Source of the DNA: Methanolobus psychrotolerans
GTDB taxonomy: Archaea; Halobacteriota; Methanosarcinia; Methanosarcinales; Methanosarcinaceae
DNA length: 64,000 bases
Direction: 5' to 3'
Assembly: GCF_002243045.1 (NCBI RefSeq)
Contig: NZ_MBKP01000007.1
Coordinates: 20,922-84,921, forward strand
The number at the start of each line of letters is the position of its first letter. Within the stretch, counting starts at the first letter, position 1. The translations under genes were made by a program, and so were the position numbers. The notes below the pieces were generated by a model. The model made no database searches and was not told the DNA's origin. It saw only the letters and a list, made by a program, of their open reading frames with translations. Below, in pieces: positions 26,132 to 35,330 of this stretch.

Positions 26132-28048
26132 TTATCGATGTGCTGATATCCTGTCATCGGCACTTTTAAGGATCATCCGTATCATCTCACTGTATGGGAT
26201 GCCGGCAAGCTTTGCCATTTTTGCCAAATGACCGTCCCAGCACCATCCCGGGTTGGGGTTCACTTCCAGTAATTTTGGATTTCCAGCAGAGTCAAGTCTC
26301 CAGTCCAGGCGGTTGTAGTCCCTGCATTCAAGTCGGTTTATCAGTTTAAGGCTACATTCTATGATGAGCTCTTCTGTATCTTTTGGAAGGTCCGCAGGTG
26401 CGGATTTGATCATCCAGTATGGGGACTCAGGTATCCATTTTGCTTCGTAACCGCATAATCTAGGCAGATCCTCGGGCAGTTCTGAGTAATCTTCCTGTGT
26501 GAGTGGCAGCACCGTGTAGTTCTCCGGGGGATTTCCGATAATTCCTATGCTCATATCCTTGCCAGTGAGAAACTCCTCGATGAGTATGGGTTTGTCATAG
26601 CCAAGACCTTCCCTTATGTCATAGATAGCCCTGACCACCTCATCACGGCTGTTACATACGCTGTGCTGGTTCAGGCCAAAACTTGAGTCTCCAAAATTTG
26701 GTTTTACGATAACCGGGAAATCCATTGGCAGTTCGAACAGGCTGTCCTCTCCTTTTACTACGATTCCAGCCGGTACAGGCACTCCTAGATCTTTGGCAAT
26801 ACCTCTTACAAGTGCTTTGTCGTAACAGAAAGCCAGACACTGTGGGCCCGAGCCGGTGTAGGGGATATTCAGCATTTCCAGTATTGCTGGTACATGTAAC
26901 TCTTTTTTAGGGTCGTTCCCAAACCCCTCATCACAAAGGTTAAATATAAAATCTATTTTTCCTCTCAGTTTTGAAAGGTCACTGATAAGTGTGTCGTGGT
27001 TATCCAGATACTTGAAAGAATATCCTTCTACTTCATGGAGACTGCCTTTGAGCTGGTCGATCGTATATATGTCATCATCGTCAAAGACACCACATGGCTT
27101 CAGTGAATCATTTTTCCTGGGGTCTCCAAAAATTACCACCACATTCTTTTCAATATCCTTCACTTTTTTCTTCTTAGGTGTCCATTCTTTCCTTATGGAT
27201 GCGGTGACCAGTATACGTCTTTCCATCATTCCAAGGTCCTGATTTCTCAGCGTCTGTGAATTTATGGAATCAACTACCTCTATGTCGGTGAACTCGGCCT
27301 TTTTCAGAAGCTCTATTAGTGATTCCGGGGTGTAAAGGCGCTCTGCATAGAACTGGTCTGCTATAACTCCTGATGTATCATTGACAATCACTTCTCTAGA
27401 TATCAGTTTCTGCCCATCGGTGGACGTAGAGCGTTCCCTGCATACGAAGTTGTGTTTGTCTATCCATTCCCATGAGCGCGGCTGGTATTTTTCCTTAAGA
27501 TATGACCCGTCGGCAACATCCAGTAATATTTTGCCCCATGGTTTGAGAACTCTTTTTACTTCTTTCAGCACCCTCAGATCTTCGTCAGATGTCTCAAAAT
27601 AACCAAAACTGTTTCCAAGGAGCATTACATTATCAAAAGTATCTGTTGCATAGGGGGTTTTTCTTGCATCTCCTTCTTTGAACCTGATGCCCAGGCTTTC
27701 CTTCTTTGCAGAGTTCTTTGCTCTCTGTATCAGGTAGTGTGATCTGTCAAGACCCTCTACATTTCTTACTCCTCTCCTTGCAAGCTCCAGCGAATGTCTC
27801 CCCTGTCCGCAACACAGATCAAGCACATGACTTTCAGGGCTAAGATTGAGTATAGAGTAAAAAGTATCTATTTCCTGTCCGGTGATGGCCGCATCATCAA
27901 CGATGTCTGCATCGGTCTTCAAGTAAAGTGAGTTGAATATTTTTTTCCACCAGTCTGGATTCACATGCTCTTCAAGATGCGGTACAGGCCCCAATGTCCT
28001 TGGTTTTTGTTTTTCTTTGTTATGGTAATCTTTAGATCTATCTTTCAT
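26132..28048 (-). CDS. Fusion of SAM-dependent methyltransferase and D-Ala-D-Ala-ligase-like ATP-grasp domain
   Basis: The 638-aa soluble protein has an N-terminal class I methyltransferase (about 40-285) with SAM loop HVLDLCCGQGRHSLELARRG and motif IV region NVMLLGNSFGYF. A lysine-rich linker (TPKKKKVKDIEK) leads to an ATP-grasp domain (about 300-635) related to D-alanine-D-alanine ligase: FNLCDEGFG, PYTGSGPQC, KPNFGDSSFG, ILIEEFLTGKDMSIGI, DWRLD and the Mg site LLEVNPNPG. A ligase joining an amino acid or peptide, linked to methylation of substrate or product, is suggested. The substrate is unknown, since these archaea have no murein. It is a single leftward gene followed downstream by the mini-ferritin operon. 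Confidence 0.85.
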   Translation of the reverse strand: MKDRSKDYHNKEKQKPRTLGPVPHLEEHVNPDWWKKIFNSLYLKTDADIVDDAAITGQEIDTFYSILNLSPESHVLDLCCGQGRHSLELARRGVRNVEGLDRSHYLIQRAKNSAKKESLGIRFKEGDARKTPYATDTFDNVMLLGNSFGYFETSDEDLRVLKEVKRVLKPWGKILLDVADGSYLKEKYQPRSWEWIDKHNFVCRERSTSTDGQKLISREVIVNDTSGVIADQFYAERLYTPESLIELLKKAEFTDIEVVDSINSQTLRNQDLGMMERRILVTASIRKEWTPKKKKVKDIEKNVVVIFGDPRKNDSLKPCGVFDDDDIYTIDQLKGSLHEVEGYSFKYLDNHDTLISDLSKLRGKIDFIFNLCDEGFGNDPKKELHVPAILEMLNIPYTGSGPQCLAFCYDKALVRGIAKDLGVPVPAGIVVKGEDSLFELPMDFPVIVKPNFGDSSFGLNQHSVCNSRDEVVRAIYDIREGLGYDKPILIEEFLTGKDMSIGIIGNPPENYTVLPLTQEDYSELPEDLPRLCGYEAKWIPESPYWMIKSAPADLPKDTEELIIECSLKLINRLECRDYNRLDWRLDSAGNPKLLEVNPNPGWCWDGHLAKMAKLAGIPYSEMIRMILKSADDRISAHR

Positions 28049-28338
28049 CAGGTATAACCCTCTAATTTCTGGAACGCATTATCTATACATTCAAACCCTG
28101 ATAAGAGTTCTAAGGATAAAAAATCTACGATAAACTCTTTTATCTGGATATTAATGTAATTATGGCTTTTGAATCTATTTATAGTGCTAATATGAGTCTT
28201 GATGCCATTATTTTCTTTAAAATCGCTTTATTTTAAGTATTAATCCTCTTATATCTTATTAATTTTGATTTAAGATTATAAAAATGATTTTTCTTGTATC
28301 GTTCATCTTGTATTTTGAATCTATTTGAAAGATCCCAC
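28049..28338. other. AT-rich spacer between dinB and the methyltransferase/ATP-grasp gene
   Basis: This spacer of about 290 bp is very AT-rich, and both flanking genes run leftward. It must contain the promoter of the fusion gene (several TTTATA-like runs, for example near 28136-28142 and 28180-28186). I see no open frame or strong palindrome. Confidence 0.35.
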
Positions 28339-29427
28339 TTACAAAAAATCACTTAAATATGTTTGTTTTTCATCAAGTCTCTCAAGTTTTGTGACTCCTA
28401 CTCCAAGTAGTCTGAATCTGCCCTTTCCAATAAATTCTTCCATGAGGCTGAGGGATGTTTTTCTGATCACCTCTTTGTCGGTAGTGGCCGCATGTAATGT
28501 CTTTGCCCGTGTGTATGTCCTGAAATCTTCAAAGCGTACCTTGAGGGTTACAGTCCTGAACCGGAAATGCTTTTTGAGCAGTGATACATGCACTTTCTCA
28601 GAAAGGTCGGTAATTGATCTTTTTATTTCAAAGGGGTCTGATATGTCTTCTTCAAAGGTATCCTCATTACTTATGGATTTTACCTCTTCACGTTCTTTTA
28701 CTTCGCGCATGTCTATACCATTTGCAAGCTGATGCATCACAACACCGAATTTACCGAAACATGATATCAATAGTTGAACGTCACATGATGCAAGCTTTCC
28801 TACAGTTTCGATCCCCATTTCCTGAAGAGCGGGTTGTGTCTTCTTTCCTATTCCTGGTATTTTTGATATTTGCAGAGGAAACAGGAATTCCTGTATCTCT
28901 TCCGGTCTTACAATTGTAAGTCCGTCAGGCTTATTGAAATCAGATGCTATTTTTGCAATGACCTTGTTGGGTGCAACTCCTATGGAGCATGTAAGTCCCT
29001 GTATGCGCTTGACTTCGCTTTTGATCTTCTTTGCAAGCAATGTTGCAGACTCATAATCATTTATGGAGTCTCCAATATCGATGTAAGCCTCATCCACGCT
29101 GACCTGCTGGAACCTATCCGCGAAAATGCGTATAATATCCATTATCTTTTCCGAGGTTTCCTTATAAAGCTTCATGTTGACCGGAAGGTAAACCGCATCA
29201 GGGCAGAGCCGGTATGCTTTTGATATTGGCATTCCCGAATGTATTCCAAATTCCCTTGCCTCGTAGGAACATGTACTGACAACTCCTCTTCCGTTACCGC
29301 CTTTTGGATCTGAGCCCACGACTACAGGCAATTCTTTAAGTTCTGGTCTTTCCCTTACTTCTACTGAGGAATAGAAACTGTCCATGTCCAGATGCAGTGT
29401 TATTCGGTTCCTTAATGAGTTTTTCAT
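28339..29427 (-). CDS. dinB: DNA polymerase IV (Y family)
   Basis: This translesion DNA polymerase has 362 aa. The catalytic blocks are HLDMDSFYSSVEVRERPEL (first metal aspartate), the steric region VVSTCSYEAREFGIHSGM, and SVDEAYIDIGDS (second metal Asp-Glu). A helix-hairpin-helix thumb is KIPGIGKKTQPALQEMG, and the little-finger domain ends LGVGVTKLE. No canonical PCNA-binding peptide was identified, although the C terminus QTYLSDFL is suggestive. It is a single gene, and no damage-response operator was recognised. Confidence 0.95.
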   Translation of the reverse strand: MKNSLRNRITLHLDMDSFYSSVEVRERPELKELPVVVGSDPKGGNGRGVVSTCSYEAREFGIHSGMPISKAYRLCPDAVYLPVNMKLYKETSEKIMDIIRIFADRFQQVSVDEAYIDIGDSINDYESATLLAKKIKSEVKRIQGLTCSIGVAPNKVIAKIASDFNKPDGLTIVRPEEIQEFLFPLQISKIPGIGKKTQPALQEMGIETVGKLASCDVQLLISCFGKFGVVMHQLANGIDMREVKEREEVKSISNEDTFEEDISDPFEIKRSITDLSEKVHVSLLKKHFRFRTVTLKVRFEDFRTYTRAKTLHAATTDKEVIRKTSLSLMEEFIGKGRFRLLGVGVTKLERLDEKQTYLSDFL

Positions 29428-29555
29428 TCAACCCTTAGGTATACTATTTAGGGATTTAACTAAATTATGCACGTATTCTCATTCTGTGTTTATTGCGACG
29501 GAACCCTGATATAATATCAAAGACCTTGAACAAACATCTAGTATCTGGTGGAAAA

Positions 29556-29843
29556 ATGTATCCCTATATAGCAATGCTGGCTTATGCTGTGGTTCTCTTC
29601 CTTACTTTGCGGGATGTTCGCATTTATAAGAGGACCCGGATTGCTTCTTATCGAAAGGGAGCTATTAAAGGTATCCTTGCTTCAGCTCTTGTTATGCTGG
29701 GTTTGCTTTTCTCTTTTGCAAATCAAAATCTTGGGCTTTTGATTGTGCTTATTGCTCTTTTCTTTAATCAGAAAGGTTCAAGGGAGCCAGTTTTCAAAGA
29801 AGCAAAAGTAATTGACCGTCTTCTGGGAAAGACAGATATATGA
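29556..29843 (+). CDS. Small membrane protein (95 aa)
   Basis: ATG 29556 follows GGTGG by a normal spacing. The upstream in-frame part (from 29493) lacks such a signal. The protein has an N-terminal helix (MYPYIAMLAYAVVLFLTL), a basic loop (RDVRIYKRTRIASYRKG), then two hydrophobic helices and a charged tail (EAKVIDRLLGKTDI). Function unknown. It precedes the S17e gene with its own spacer. Confidence 0.6.
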   Translation: MYPYIAMLAYAVVLFLTLRDVRIYKRTRIASYRKGAIKGILASALVMLGLLFSFANQNLGLLIVLIALFFNQKGSREPVFKEAKVIDRLLGKTDI

Positions 29844-29959
29844 TCAAGTATTCAGGTGCATTTCCAGTAATCCAAAAGGTATAAATGTAAGGGTATTTAT
29901 TATAACCCGATACAAGTTACTATTATAGAGTTTCATCTTAATAATAATGGAGAATTATC

Positions 29960-30154
29960 ATGGGAAATATTAGACAAACCAACATCAAGAGAATTTCAAT
30001 TCGCTTAGTAGAAAATCACGGTGACGTATTTACAACAGACTTTGATGCAAACAAGCCCCTTGTGACAAAGTACACAACCATCCAGAGTAAGGTTATCAGG
30101 AACCGTGTAGCTGGTTACGTAACAAGAAAGATGACACATAAGCCAAGAGAGTAA
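29960..30154 (+). CDS. rps17e: Ribosomal protein S17e
   Basis: This small basic 64-aa protein of the 30S subunit is found in archaea and eukaryotes. It starts [20 protein letters not shown] and ends [16 protein letters not shown], as in archaeal S17e. AATGGAGAATTATC precedes ATG 29960. It is followed 25 bp later by dapA, an arrangement probably giving one transcript with the lysine genes. Confidence 0.96.
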   Translation: MGNIRQTNIKRISIRLVENHGDVFTTDFDANKPLVTKYTTIQSKVIRNRVAGYVTRKMTHKPRE

Positions 30155-30179
30155 GGTCTTTTTTAGAGGGGATGTTCCC

Positions 30180-31055
30180 ATGTTCGAAGGAGTTTTACCT
30201 GCTCTTGTAACGCCATTCTCAAGTGATAATACTATTGATGCTGAAAGTTTCAGGAACATTGTCAATTATGTTGAAGAAGGCGGCGTTTCCGGAGTTGTTG
30301 CTTGTGGTACTACCGGTGAATCTGCGACTTTATCAACTGCGGAACATAAAGAGTTGATAAACCTTTGTGTTGATTGTGCGAATGTTGATGTGATAGCAGG
30401 TACCGGCTCTAACAACACTGTTGAAGCAGTCGAACTCACCAAACATGCAGCAGATGCGGGAGCTGATGGTGCTCTTATCATATCCCCCTATTATATCAAG
30501 CCCAATAATGCAGGGCTCATTGCTCATTTTAAGAAAATAGCCGAAGCTGCAGATATCCCTATTGTCCTGTACAATGTGCCTTCCCGCACAGGACAGGATA
30601 TGCCTCTGGAAGTCATTGTTGAGCTTTCAAAAGTGGATAACATAGTAGCTGTCAAAGATGCAAGTGGTAATCTTGGAAAGGTATCACAGATACTGGAACT
30701 AACCATGGACGAGGATTTTGTAGTTATTTCCGGAGAGGACGGACTTACATTTCCAATACTTGCCATGGGTGGCGCAGGTGTGATATCTGTTGTTGCTAAT
30801 ATTGTGCCTGAAATGATGGTAAAGCTTGCGGATGCGGTAAATGCAGGTGACCTTGCAACTGCACGAAAGCTTCACTTTGAAATGGCACCACTTATCCGTG
30901 CATTGTTCACAGAGACCAATCCTATTCCTGTAAAGCGTGCTGTAGAACTTATCGGTCTGTCAAGCGGAACCATGAGGCTTCCTCTTGCACCACTCAGCGA
31001 AGAGAACAGTGTTTTACTTGAAAATGTTCTTCGCAGTATGGGGTGCATTGCATGA
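30180..31055 (+). CDS. dapA: 4-hydroxy-tetrahydrodipicolinate synthase
   Basis: It condenses pyruvate with aspartate semialdehyde in lysine synthesis. The 291-aa TIM barrel shows the CGTTGESATLS motif, the catalytic tyrosine in IVLYNVPSRTGQ, and the Schiff-base lysine in NIVAVKDASGNL. Its stop overlaps the dapB start (ATGA). Aspartate semialdehyde is also the substrate of the aromatic enzyme encoded at 16.8 kb. Confidence 0.96.
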   Translation: MFEGVLPALVTPFSSDNTIDAESFRNIVNYVEEGGVSGVVACGTTGESATLSTAEHKELINLCVDCANVDVIAGTGSNNTVEAVELTKHAADAGADGALIISPYYIKPNNAGLIAHFKKIAEAADIPIVLYNVPSRTGQDMPLEVIVELSKVDNIVAVKDASGNLGKVSQILELTMDEDFVVISGEDGLTFPILAMGGAGVISVVANIVPEMMVKLADAVNAGDLATARKLHFEMAPLIRALFTETNPIPVKRAVELIGLSSGTMRLPLAPLSEENSVLLENVLRSMGCIA

Positions 31056-31843
31056 TAAATGTGGCAGTCACCGGTGCTTCGGGCAGAATGGGCAGACTCA
31101 TCATTGATAACATCCTCCGGTCTGAAGATGTCTGCTTATCAGCAGCTTTTGATCTTGTGAACATCGGTAAGGATGTGGGTGAGGTGGCTCATATAGGTGC
31201 TTTGAACGTGCCTATATCCGATGTAAATGATATGGAGTCGGTTCTAAAGAAATCCGGTACTCAGGTGCTTATCGATTTTACAATTGCAAATGCAACGGCT
31301 GTCAATGCTCCAAGGGCAGCAGCATGTGGTGTTAATCTTGTGATAGGCACAACAGGTTTGACGCCTGAGCAGAAAAAGAATATAGAGGATTCAATTATCA
31401 GCAACAACGTAGCAGGAATTATCTCTCCTAACTACTCAGTTGGTGTGTATGTGTTCTTCAGGCTCCTTGAAGAAGCAGCTAAGTATCTTGATGATGTTGA
31501 TATCGAAATTATAGAAGCCCACCATAACCAGAAGAAAGATGCTCCAAGCGGTACTGCTAAAGGTGCTGCTGAAGTTATCAGCAAGGTTCTTGGTGGCAAG
31601 GATTATGTCTATGGCCGTGAAGGTCTCGCCCCCCGTGGAAAAGAGATAGGCATACACGCCGTTCGCGGCGGTGACATTATTGGTGATCACACGGTTCTCT
31701 TTGCTGGCGATGGCGAAAGGATCGAGGTAAAACACCAAGCCCATTCAAGACAGGCATTTGCAGGCGGTGCGGTAAAAGCAGCTGTATGGATTGGGGGTGC
31801 TGAACCTGGGCTTCATACTATGCAGGACATTCTCGGCCTTTAA
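31052..31843 (+). CDS. dapB: 4-hydroxy-tetrahydrodipicolinate reductase
   Basis: This is the second committed lysine enzyme, reducing the DapA product with NAD(P)H. It starts MINVAVTGASGRMGRLI (nucleotide-binding loop). The family signature EIIEAHHNQKKDAPSGTA carries catalytic His/Lys, and the tetramerisation-domain block IGIHAVRGGDIIGDHTVLFAG follows. ATG 31052, in the ATGA overlap with dapA and behind GGGGTGC, is preferred over ATG 31043. Confidence 0.96.
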   Translation: MINVAVTGASGRMGRLIIDNILRSEDVCLSAAFDLVNIGKDVGEVAHIGALNVPISDVNDMESVLKKSGTQVLIDFTIANATAVNAPRAAACGVNLVIGTTGLTPEQKKNIEDSIISNNVAGIISPNYSVGVYVFFRLLEEAAKYLDDVDIEIIEAHHNQKKDAPSGTAKGAAEVISKVLGGKDYVYGREGLAPRGKEIGIHAVRGGDIIGDHTVLFAGDGERIEVKHQAHSRQAFAGGAVKAAVWIGGAEPGLHTMQDILGL

Positions 31844-32043
31844 TGGCAACACTTTTTTATGAACACATCTGTTCATTTGTGGCACAGCTTGTATAGATTG
31901 TGTGCACAAACTCGCATGATAAATCATGAACAATGGCCAACTACATTATATATATGGTTATATATAATTATACATGTAGCATGTGTATTCTCCACTGCCA
32001 TCGTTACTACCTCCAACCGTTTCTTTTTTATTTTTATCCGTTT
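31844..32043. other. Convergent AT-rich spacer after dapB and pyrI
   Basis: This region holds a small stem ATGAACA/TGTTCAT (31859-31876) after dapB and a run of TATATA. Read leftward from the pyrI amber stop at 32044-32046, the frame stays open for 39 codons to TGA at about 31924. I treat that as untranslated. Confidence 0.35.
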
Positions 32044-32514
32044 CTAGAGCAGATGCTCTGCGATATTCTCTGAAATAACTCTTCCACAGTAAAAACATCT
32101 GAGTTTCAGGTTTGTATCTTCAGTATTCACTTTAAATTTTGACGTGATGGGTTCATTACTATTGGAGATGCAATTCGGATTTATGCATTCGACAACACCT
32201 TCTACAAAAGAAGGAATATGCACTTTATTCTTGCGGGTTACATTGAAATTGCGTATGATGTTGATGGTTGCATTGGGTGCGATCAGTGCTATCTTGTCGA
32301 CCTCTTCAACTTTAAGCTCGCGATTCTCTATTTTTACTACATCTTTTTGTCCGTATTTCCCTTTGGAATTCAGCAGGATGCTAACGACTCCCTGGGACGA
32401 ATCCGGCAATCCAAGTATCTTCAACACATTCAGGGCTTTGCCTGCGGTGATGTGGTCTATGACAGTTCCGTTCTCTATCCTGCGTACTCTCAGCTCTGTG
32501 TCGATGTCACTCAT
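32044..32514 (-). CDS. pyrI: Aspartate carbamoyltransferase regulatory chain
   Basis: This is the allosteric subunit of ATCase. The 156-aa protein has an N-terminal nucleotide-binding domain (RRIENGTVIDHITAGKALNVLKILG) and a C-terminal zinc domain with C-x4-C (CINPNC) and C-x2-C (CFYC) ligands. It overlaps pyrB by 4 bp. The stop is TAG, the codon read as pyrrolysine in Methanosarcinaceae, but the length already matches the family, so termination at TAG is most likely. Confidence 0.96.
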   Translation of the reverse strand: MSDIDTELRVRRIENGTVIDHITAGKALNVLKILGLPDSSQGVVSILLNSKGKYGQKDVVKIENRELKVEEVDKIALIAPNATINIIRNFNVTRKNKVHIPSFVEGVVECINPNCISNSNEPITSKFKVNTEDTNLKLRCFYCGRVISENIAEHLL

Positions 32515-33437
32515 TCTATAGCCCCCAGTACAAGTCCTAGAAGTGCCATTCTCACAGGCACGCCATAGAATGCCTGCTTAAAGTAACAAGCATGAGGTGT
32601 ATCATCAACTTTGGTATCTATCTCATTGACCCTTGGAAGGGGATGCATTATCTTCAACTCATGTTTCACATCTTTCAGTGTTTCCATTGTTATCTTCAGC
32701 TTGTTAGCAACCTTCTGGTACTCAGCAGCGTCCGGGAATCTTTCTTTTTGTATGCGTGTCATGTACAGCACATCAACGTCATTAATGGCGTCATCAATAG
32801 AATCCACCTCAATGATCTTTGCACCTCTGGCTATGATATCACTTATGATTTCTTCCGGCATACGCAGTTCATTTGGTGATATTAGCGTTATCTGCGCGCC
32901 GTAAAGTGATAGTGCATAACAGAGTGAGTGCACTGTCCTTCCATACTTCAGGTCACCAGCAAGTGCAATTTTCAATCCATCAAGGTGGCTTTCACGTTTA
33001 ATCGTATAAAGGTCCAGAAGTGTTTGGGTGGGATGATGGCCTGCACCGTCTCCTGCATTAAGCACGGGAACTCTGGAAAATTCGGATGCAAGTTGTGCCG
33101 CTCCTTCCCGGGGGTGACGTAATACAATAGCATCTGCATACCCGTCAACAACCCGAATGGTGTCTGCCAGTGTTTCTCCTTTTGATATGGAACTCGCATC
33201 CACTGACCCCAGGTTCAGTACATCTCCTCCCAGTCTCAGCATTGCAGTCTCAAAGGACATCCTGGTCCTTGTGCTTGGTTCAAAAAAAAGGACTGCAAGG
33301 ACTTTTCCAGCTAACAGGTCTGATCTTTGTTCCCCATTTGCAATGGTCTCCATCTTTTCAGCGGCAGCAAGAATATGATCGATCATCTCCCGGGAAAAAT
33401 TCCTAGTGGAAATGATATGGTGGTCCTTGAATTTCAT
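32511..33437 (-). CDS. pyrB: Aspartate carbamoyltransferase catalytic chain
   Basis: It carbamoylates aspartate in pyrimidine synthesis. The 308-aa protein shows the carbamoyl-phosphate site FEPSTRTRMSFETAM, GDGAGHHPTQTLLDLYTI, and the C-terminal MHPLPRVNEI. It is the first gene of a pyrBI operon transcribed leftward. It has the normal length and all key residues. Confidence 0.97.
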   Translation of the reverse strand: MKFKDHHIISTRNFSREMIDHILAAAEKMETIANGEQRSDLLAGKVLAVLFFEPSTRTRMSFETAMLRLGGDVLNLGSVDASSISKGETLADTIRVVDGYADAIVLRHPREGAAQLASEFSRVPVLNAGDGAGHHPTQTLLDLYTIKRESHLDGLKIALAGDLKYGRTVHSLCYALSLYGAQITLISPNELRMPEEIISDIIARGAKIIEVDSIDDAINDVDVLYMTRIQKERFPDAAEYQKVANKLKITMETLKDVKHELKIMHPLPRVNEIDTKVDDTPHACYFKQAFYGVPVRMALLGLVLGAIE

Positions 33438-33510
33438 CGACTAATAAAGGCATTGCATGGGATATAATATTTGCCTGCTATCATGTATTCTGATATTCTG
33501 TGTTTTATTC

Positions 33511-33951
33511 CTATTTTTTCCTGATAACTTCGGTTAGTGAATCCCATTCTTCGGTATTTACATCTTTACATATATGCCGGTCTTTGCAAATAATTTTTCT
33601 TTTAGAAGGCATTGTCAGTTCCCTCAGGTCCATAATAGCTCGCCTGACGCCTGCTGCCCTGTCAAACAGGTCTTTTGCTTCATCATGAATGAGGTGTTTA
33701 TTTTCAAGACGCTTCTCATACTCTTTTTCTTTATCACGCAAAAGGTCCAGAAAAGTATCTATGTCTTTCAGGTCATCCCTGTCCAGCTTAGCTTTGTTGA
33801 CAATTTCCCAGACAATTTCATGAAGATTCACTTCTTTACCTTTTATGGATACTTTGTAAGGTATCTGTTCCCCTACCCAGAAAAGACTTTTATTGAGCTT
33901 GTTCAGCATCATTTGCCGTTCCTGTTCAGATATTTCTTCATTTTCAGTCAT
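33511..33951 (-). CDS. DUF5788-like helical protein (146 aa)
   Basis: It starts MTENEEISEQERQMML at ATG 33951, with GGGAG close upstream. The version starting at 34062 would overlap the next gene's promoter. It is charged and mostly helical, with a coiled-coil-like middle (DKEKEYEKRLENKHLIHDEAKDLFDRAAG, in parts) and a conserved-looking segment VRRAIMDLRELTMPSKRK. The DUF5788 label is from memory of methanogen annotation. Function unknown. The stop codon is TAG, followed one codon later by TAA. Confidence 0.7.
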   Translation of the reverse strand: MTENEEISEQERQMMLNKLNKSLFWVGEQIPYKVSIKGKEVNLHEIVWEIVNKAKLDRDDLKDIDTFLDLLRDKEKEYEKRLENKHLIHDEAKDLFDRAAGVRRAIMDLRELTMPSKRKIICKDRHICKDVNTEEWDSLTEVIRKK

Positions 33952-34030
33952 TTTTCTCCCAGATTCTTCCCTTAAATAGTACTTTGCGTGATTAAATTTA
34001 TAGGTTTTCAAGTATTTTAGTGTTGTAAGT

Positions 34031-35329
34031 ATGTACAAAAGTGATCGTATCAAACCAATCATTCAGGTAGCTCTTGATCTCTTAGAAACCGACAGAGCAA
34101 TACAGATAGCAAAAGAAGCCCTAGATGGCGGTGTTGACTGGCTTGAGGCAGGAACTCCTCTCATAAAAAGCGAGGGGATGGATGCCATAAGGAAACTGAG
34201 GGAAAACTTCCCTGACAAGATAATAATCGCAGATATGAAAATAGCAGATACTGGCGCTATGGAAGTTGAAATGGGAGCTAAGGCAGGTGCTGATATTGTG
34301 GTTGTGCTTGCGAGTGCCGATGACTCCACAATTCTGGAATCGGTACGTGCCGCAAAAAAATACGGTGTGAGGATAATGGCAGACCTGATATCGGCCATTG
34401 ACCCTGTTTCCCGAAGCATCGAACTGGAAAAGATGGGTGTTGATTACATCAATGTGCATGCGGGCATAGATCAGCAGATGACCGGCCAGGATTCACTTGC
34501 TATAATGAAAAAAGTCGTAGAGAAGGTAAGCATTCCGGTTGCTATAGCAGGTGGACTGGATGCATATTCATGTTCGCAGGCTGTAGCCGCAGGGGTGGAT
34601 GTGGTCATTGTTGGTGGAAATATAGTTCGCTCAGCCGATGTCACAGCCTCAGCAAAGGCCATAAGGCAAAGCGTGGATTCTCCTTCCGCAACAATACAAT
34701 TGAAAAGATCGCCTGATGAAGAGATACGCGGGATACTTGATGGCGTTTCCACTCCTAATATTTCCGATGCCATGCACCGCAAAGGAGCTATGCAGGATAT
34801 TTTCTCAATGGTCCCCGGAAAACGAATGATCGGTACTGCTGTCACTGTCCAGACTTTCAAAGGTGACTGGGCCAAGACCGTTGAGGCTATAGATGAGGCA
34901 AAGGAAGGAGATGTAATTGTTATCTACAACGGAAGCAGGCATGTTGCCCCATGGGGCGGTCTTGCAACTCTAAGTTGCCTTAACAGAGGAGTGGCAGGTG
35001 TTGTCGTCGATGGTGCTGTGCGGGACATAGACGATATTCGTAGCATTGGTTTGCCTGTTTTTGCAACCTGCAATGTCCCTAATGCAGGAGAACCAAAGGG
35101 ATTTGGTGAGATCAATTCAGAAATCGTCTGCGGTAATCAAACAGTTAAACCTGGGGATTATATCATAGGGGATGACAATGGCGTAGTTGTCATTCCAAAA
35201 GAACGTGCCTATGAGATTGCAAGGCGTGCAAAAGAAGTAGAAAAGACGGAGCATCGCCTTTTTGAGGAGATACGCAGGGGTTCAACCCTGTCAGAGATCA
35301 TGAAACTTAAGAAATGGGAGAAACATTGA
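34031..35329 (+). CDS. Fusion of 3-hexulose-6-phosphate synthase and RraA-like domain
   Basis: The 432-aa protein has an N-terminal Hps barrel (about 1-210) with [41 protein letters not shown] and [11 protein letters not shown]. The C-terminal domain (about 228-425) is of the RraA/demethylmenaquinone-methyltransferase-like fold ([54 protein letters not shown]). Proteins of this layout are annotated as hexulose-6-phosphate synthase/ribonuclease regulator. In archaea the RraA-like part is more likely a metal-dependent aldolase/lyase than an RNase E inhibitor (inference). It overlaps the promoter area of the divergent DUF5788 gene, and A24 peptidase follows after 1 bp. Confidence 0.88.
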   Translation: MYKSDRIKPIIQVALDLLETDRAIQIAKEALDGGVDWLEAGTPLIKSEGMDAIRKLRENFPDKIIIADMKIADTGAMEVEMGAKAGADIVVVLASADDSTILESVRAAKKYGVRIMADLISAIDPVSRSIELEKMGVDYINVHAGIDQQMTGQDSLAIMKKVVEKVSIPVAIAGGLDAYSCSQAVAAGVDVVIVGGNIVRSADVTASAKAIRQSVDSPSATIQLKRSPDEEIRGILDGVSTPNISDAMHRKGAMQDIFSMVPGKRMIGTAVTVQTFKGDWAKTVEAIDEAKEGDVIVIYNGSRHVAPWGGLATLSCLNRGVAGVVVDGAVRDIDDIRSIGLPVFATCNVPNAGEPKGFGEINSEIVCGNQTVKPGDYIIGDDNGVVVIPKERAYEIARRAKEVEKTEHRLFEEIRRGSTLSEIMKLKKWEKH

Positions 35330-35330
35330 A

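Noticed and set aside
26132..28048. Reading the fusion gene as two adjacent genes joined by a missed frameshift
   Set aside because: The frame is continuous through a charged linker between two complete domains, with no internal start carrying a ribosome-binding site.
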